Source of the DNA: Actinomycetes bacterium
Lineage (GTDB): Bacteria > Actinomycetota > Acidimicrobiia > Acidimicrobiales > Acidimicrobiaceae
Direction: 5' to 3'
NCBI GenBank assembly: GCA_021844725.1
Contig: JAKBSX010000014.1
Location: forward strand, 1-16,116
Length of the DNA stretch: 16,116 nt
In this document: positions 13,080-16,116 of the stretch, in pieces
Position numbering within the stretch: position 1 is the stretch's first letter
Layout of the letters: each line of letters opens with the position of its first letter
Notes under the pieces: model-generated
The model's database searches: none
What the model was told of the DNA's origin: nothing
The model's input: the letters and a program-made list of their open reading frames with translations, nothing else
Position numbers and translations under genes: made by a program

Positions 13080-13391
13080 AATAAACCCCCGTTGCGTCGG
13101 TCAAGAAATCTAAAGTGATTGGTTATTGCCAGATTATCTATTATTAAAACCAGCATCAGCCACCCTTGCCGCCGAAAAGATACCGGCATCAGTTTACTCC
13201 AGATGGACTCTATTATTCCGCGGATCAGAAACTAACTGAAGGCCGATTTCAAGCAGCCAGATTGATCCTGAATTCTATCAATAGGGAGTTAAGCAAGAAC
13301 TCAACCGCTGGCAGTTGAAGATCGGTCAGTCGAATCACTATCTGCGATAGAGTTTCGTCTCTATCGCAGATAGGAAATGAGTATTAGTGTT
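13080..13391. other. Intergenic region between aceE and the HhH-GPD gene
   Basis: 312 bases without a supportable gene on either strand. It holds the long hairpin at 13338-13373 just after aceE, a small inverted pair GAGTT/AACTC with a 7-base loop near 13287-13303, and on the - strand a -10-like GATAAT (13138 to 13133), 54 bases before the HhH-GPD TTG, without a good -35. The promoter of the HhH-GPD-thiE pair must lie here unless it is read through from aceE. Confidence 0.5.
13338..13373 (-). terminator. Long perfect hairpin after aceE
   Basis: A perfect 15-base-pair stem, CTATCTGCGATAGAG (13338-13352) and CTCTATCGCAGATAG (13359-13373), with a 6-base loop, begins 19 bases past the aceE stop on the - strand. 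No T-run follows in either direction, so it would be a tail-less terminator of the kind reported in actinobacteria, or an RNA end-protecting or protein-binding element. Its position just after a stop favours transcript-end formation. Confidence 0.65.
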
Positions 13392-16116
13392 TTATAGGTT
13401 GTAGCTTCTTGGATCCTGTGAGTTTGGATCGATCCCAAATGCCGATATGGCATCCTGAACCTCTTCTGCTTTGGCTTCCCCGATACTCATCAGTCCATAG
13501 AGTACTGAAACTACTATATGTTCAGCGTTTATTTCAAAGTGCTTCCGCAATGCTTCTCGGGTATCGGATCGGCCGAATCCATCGGTTCCAAGCGGGATAA
13601 AAGCTCTTTGTGGTATAAAGCGGGATACCTGATCCGGCACTGTCTTCATAAAGTCAGTTACTGCAACCACCGGGCCCTCTTCATATTTCAGCACTTCGGT
13701 TATGTATGCCTGTTTTGGAGTTGATCCAGGGTTGAGCCGGTTGTAACGCTCTACTTCCAGCCCATCTTCACGGAGATTTTTGTATGAAGTCACAGAATAA
13801 AGCGTCGCGGCAACCCCGTAGTTTTCGGCCAGTATCTCCTGTGCAGCCTTAGCCAGATGCCAGGTAGTTCCCGAAAATAAAATTACAGCTTTTCGGGCAG
13901 GCTCCGAACCATTAATCTCCGGTGCCTCCATAAATTTATAGATGCCTTTTATAACCCCGGTCTTTATCTCCTCCATTGATGCATGCTTGGGGATCGGAGG
14001 CTGAACATAGTTCTCGTTGTAAAGAGTTATGTAGTACATGCAGTCCTTGGCGGCATTACCGTACATGACATCGAATCCATCTCGAACTATGAGGCCCAGC
14101 TCGTATGCAAAGGCGGGATCATAGGCTCTTACGCTGGGAACAGTCGACGCCAGCACAAGAGAATGGCCGTCATCGTGCTGAAGTCCTTCGCCATGGAGTG
14201 TCGTTCTGCCTGCGGTAGCTCCAAGGAGGAAGCCCTTGGCTCTGGCATCATTGGCCGCCCAAATAAGGTCGCCTGTCCTTTGGAATCCAAACATGGAATA
14301 GAACAGGTACATAGGGACCATGGGCTGGCCGAAAGTTGCATAGGAAGTTCCGGCGGCAGTAAAGGAGGCCATAGAACCGGATTCGGTTATTCCCTCCTCA
14401 AGTATCTGACCGTCAACGGATTCTGTATAGGAAAGCAAAAGTCCTGCGTCAACCGGCGTATAGTTTTGTCCGAGCGATGAATATATTTTGATCTCTTTAA
14501 ACAGCGCATCCAGTCCGAAGGTTCGTGCCTCGTCAGGCACAATTGGGACGATTCTTTTGCCAACAGATGGATCTCTAACCAAATTTCTGAGCATTTTGGC
14601 AAATGCCATGGTGGTGGAGACTGCCATTTTTGCAGATCCCTCAAAGAACTCAGATATTGTTTCCTCAGTGGGAGGGGCTAGAGGCTGTGAGTGAACGATT
14701 CGGGATGGCACTGGTCCGCCAAGAGCCTTTCTTCGAGTCATTAAATATTGGTATTCTGCGGATTCTGGAGATGGCTGGAAATACGGCGGGAGTTTTTCAT
14801 CCAGAAGGTGTTCAGGTATCTCGTCGTGCAGCTTAAGTCTGTCACGAAGGGTAAGCAACTGCGCCTTGTTCATCTTTTTGATCTGGTGAGTGGCATTGCG
14901 GGCTTCTATTTCGGGACCGAGGGTCCACCCCTTGATAGTTTTGGCCAAGATTACAGTGGGAGTACCCTGATGTTCGGTTGCCGCTTTATATGCTGCATAA
15001 AGCTTGGAGTAATCATGTCCACCGCGTGGCAGATCTTCCAGCTCCTTATCAGTCATTTTTTCCACCATCTTGCGAAGCCGGGGATCAGGACCAAAGAAGT
15101 GCTCCCGGATATAGGCTCCGCTCTCTGTGGCATATTTTTGGAAGTCGCCGTCAAGTGTAGTATTCATCTTATTGAGTAACACACCGTCGACATCCTGGGC
15201 CAGCAGCTTGTCCCAACCGCTGCCCCAAATAACTTTTATTACATTCCAACCGGCACCTCTGAAGACGGCTTCCAGCTCCTGTATGATTTTTCCGTTTCCA
15301 CGAACTGGCCCGTCAAGCCTCTGAAGATTACAGTTAACGACAAATATAAGGTTATCTAATTTTTCCCTGGCGGCCAGGGATAAAGAACCCAGAGTTTCAG
15401 GTTCATCAACTTCTCCGTCACCTACGAAACACCAGACCCTGCTGTTCGACGTTTCGGCTATATGTCGGTTTTCAAGGTATCTGTTGAATCTGGCCTGGTA
15501 TATAGCATTGATCGGACCAATTCCCATTGAAACTGTTGGAAACTCCCAGAAATCGGGCATTGTTCTCGGGTGCGGATAGGAAGAAAGGCCTTCGCCAGCT
15601 ACTTCCTGTCTAAAGTTGTCGAGTTGTTTTTCGCTCAGCCTTCCTTCCAGGAATGCCCTTGCATAGATCCCCGGGGATGCATGTCCCTGAATGTACACCT
15701 GGTCGCCTGCATTACCATCGGATTTTCCACGGAAGAAGTGGTTGAACCCTACTTCATATAAAGACGCCGACGATGCATATGTTGCCAAGTGGCCTCCTAT
15801 GCCGTCAGACAACATGTTTGCCCTGGTCACCATTACCGCAGCATTCCATCGGATGAAGGCTCTTATACGCCGCTCCATGTAATCATCCCCAGGAAACCAT
15901 GGCTCCTGTTCCGGAGGAATTGAGTTGATATATGGTGTTGAGACCGAAGCTGGAAATCCGACTTGCTGTTCTCGCGCTTTTTCGAGCAGTTTCATCAGGA
16001 GGAATGTAGCCCTGGGTCGTCCCTTGGCATCAATTACTGATGCCAATGAGTCAACCCACTCTTCGGTTTCCTGGGGGTCAGTATCTGGCAATTGATGAGA
16101 AAATCCGATGGTAATG
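13392..16116 (-). CDS. aceE: AceE, pyruvate dehydrogenase E1 component, homodimeric type (5' end cut by window edge)
   Basis: TPP-dependent E1 that decarboxylates pyruvate and passes the acetyl group to the lipoyl E2. Taking the TTG at 16091 as residue 1 gives 899 residues: IRWNAAVMVTRA (79-90), YASSASLYEVGFNHFFRG, QGHASPGIYARAFLEGRL, TPP/Mg motif GDGEVDEPE (224-232) through NCNLQ (253-257), RGGHDYSKLYAAY, AKTIKGWTLG, IVPDEARTFGLD, YSMFGFQRTGD, GRTTLHGEGLQHDDGHS and the C-terminal LGTDGFGRSD. It is closest in style to the single-chain actinobacterial AceE. I doubt the TTG: it lacks an SD sequence, the frame is open upstream to the window edge (reading ITIGFSHQ), and actinobacterial AceE have about 35-40 more residues with Leu at this very place (LPDIDPEET-like). 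No E2 or E3 gene is in the window. Confidence 0.96.
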   Translation of the reverse strand, partial: ITIGFSHQLPDTDPQETEEWVDSLASVIDAKGRPRATFLLMKLLEKAREQQVGFPASVSTPYINSIPPEQEPWFPGDDYMERRIRAFIRWNAAVMVTRANMLSDGIGGHLATYASSASLYEVGFNHFFRGKSDGNAGDQVYIQGHASPGIYARAFLEGRLSEKQLDNFRQEVAGEGLSSYPHPRTMPDFWEFPTVSMGIGPINAIYQARFNRYLENRHIAETSNSRVWCFVGDGEVDEPETLGSLSLAAREKLDNLIFVVNCNLQRLDGPVRGNGKIIQELEAVFRGAGWNVIKVIWGSGWDKLLAQDVDGVLLNKMNTTLDGDFQKYATESGAYIREHFFGPDPRLRKMVEKMTDKELEDLPRGGHDYSKLYAAYKAATEHQGTPTVILAKTIKGWTLGPEIEARNATHQIKKMNKAQLLTLRDRLKLHDEIPEHLLDEKLPPYFQPSPESAEYQYLMTRRKALGGPVPSRIVHSQPLAPPTEETISEFFEGSAKMAVSTTMAFAKMLRNLVRDPSVGKRIVPIVPDEARTFGLDALFKEIKIYSSLGQNYTPVDAGLLLSYTESVDGQILEEGITESGSMASFTAAGTSYATFGQPMVPMYLFYSMFGFQRTGDLIWAANDARAKGFLLGATAGRTTLHGEGLQHDDGHSLVLASTVPSVRAYDPAFAYELGLIVRDGFDVMYGNAAKDCMYYITLYNENYVQPPIPKHASMEEIKTGVIKGIYKFMEAPEINGSEPARKAVILFSGTTWHLAKAAQEILAENYGVAATLYSVTSYKNLREDGLEVERYNRLNPGSTPKQAYITEVLKYEEGPVVAVTDFMKTVPDQVSRFIPQRAFIPLGTDGFGRSDTREALRKHFEINAEHIVVSVLYGLMSIGEAKAEEVQDAISAFGIDPNSQDPRSYNL

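Noticed and set aside
13983..14480. 165-codon open frame on the + strand
   Set aside because: Lies wholly antisense to the well-conserved aceE; it has no family features or ribosome site and is explained by the codon bias of aceE.
14748..15179. 143-codon open frame on the + strand
   Set aside because: Also fully antisense to conserved aceE coding sequence, with no recognisable domain.
1..16116. tRNA, rRNA, CRISPR array, insertion sequence or prophage
   Set aside because: No cloverleaf, repeat-spacer pattern, transposase, integrase or terminal inverted repeat was found on reading either strand.

Overview
The window looks like chromosomal DNA of an actinobacterium of moderate G+C, most probably class Acidimicrobiia. 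This is inferred from four things: the gene order sufD-Rieske ferredoxin-sufC, a homodimeric actinobacterial-type pyruvate dehydrogenase E1, an HhH-GPD repair protein of the actinobacterial type, and frequent TTG/GTG starts behind good Shine-Dalgarno (SD) sequences. No mobile element, tRNA, rRNA, CRISPR array or prophage was seen. It is mostly a housekeeping region, dominated by iron-sulfur (Fe-S) cluster assembly.

Left end (1-1705, + strand): the 3' end of sufD, a Rieske-type ferredoxin and a first sufC, joined by 4-base TTGA stop/start overlaps. They are followed by a structured intergenic region that ends in a strong intrinsic terminator and may encode a small RNA. Next (1781-5676): a 3Fe-4S ferredoxin on the - strand, divergent from a two-component pair (OmpR-type regulator and HAMP histidine kinase), then a membrane-anchored phosphodiester-glycosidase-like protein.

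Middle (5693-9457, - strand): an apparent five-gene array transcribed leftward, in the order metallo-beta-lactamase hydrolase, nitroreductase, a second sufC, sufS, sufU. The cysteine desulfurase and sulfur-transfer protein are thus kept with an extra SufC ATPase, while the SufD scaffold subunit and the other SufC lie 5-6 kb away on the other strand. The SUF set is therefore split, inverted and carries a duplicated ATPase.

Right part: an acyl-CoA dehydrogenase (+), a 182-base structured intergenic region with two mutually exclusive hairpins, a 65-residue two-helix membrane protein, and an alpha/beta-hydrolase-fold protein with Asp in the nucleophile position. On the - strand follow thiE (thiamine phosphate synthase), an HhH-GPD protein and aceE. 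The aceE frame stays open to the right edge, so that gene is probably cut by the window. No wholly new multi-gene system is evident. The most unusual items are the split SUF arrangement, the candidate small RNA after sufC, the attenuator-like hairpins at 10764-10870, and the altered active-site motifs in three enzyme-like proteins.
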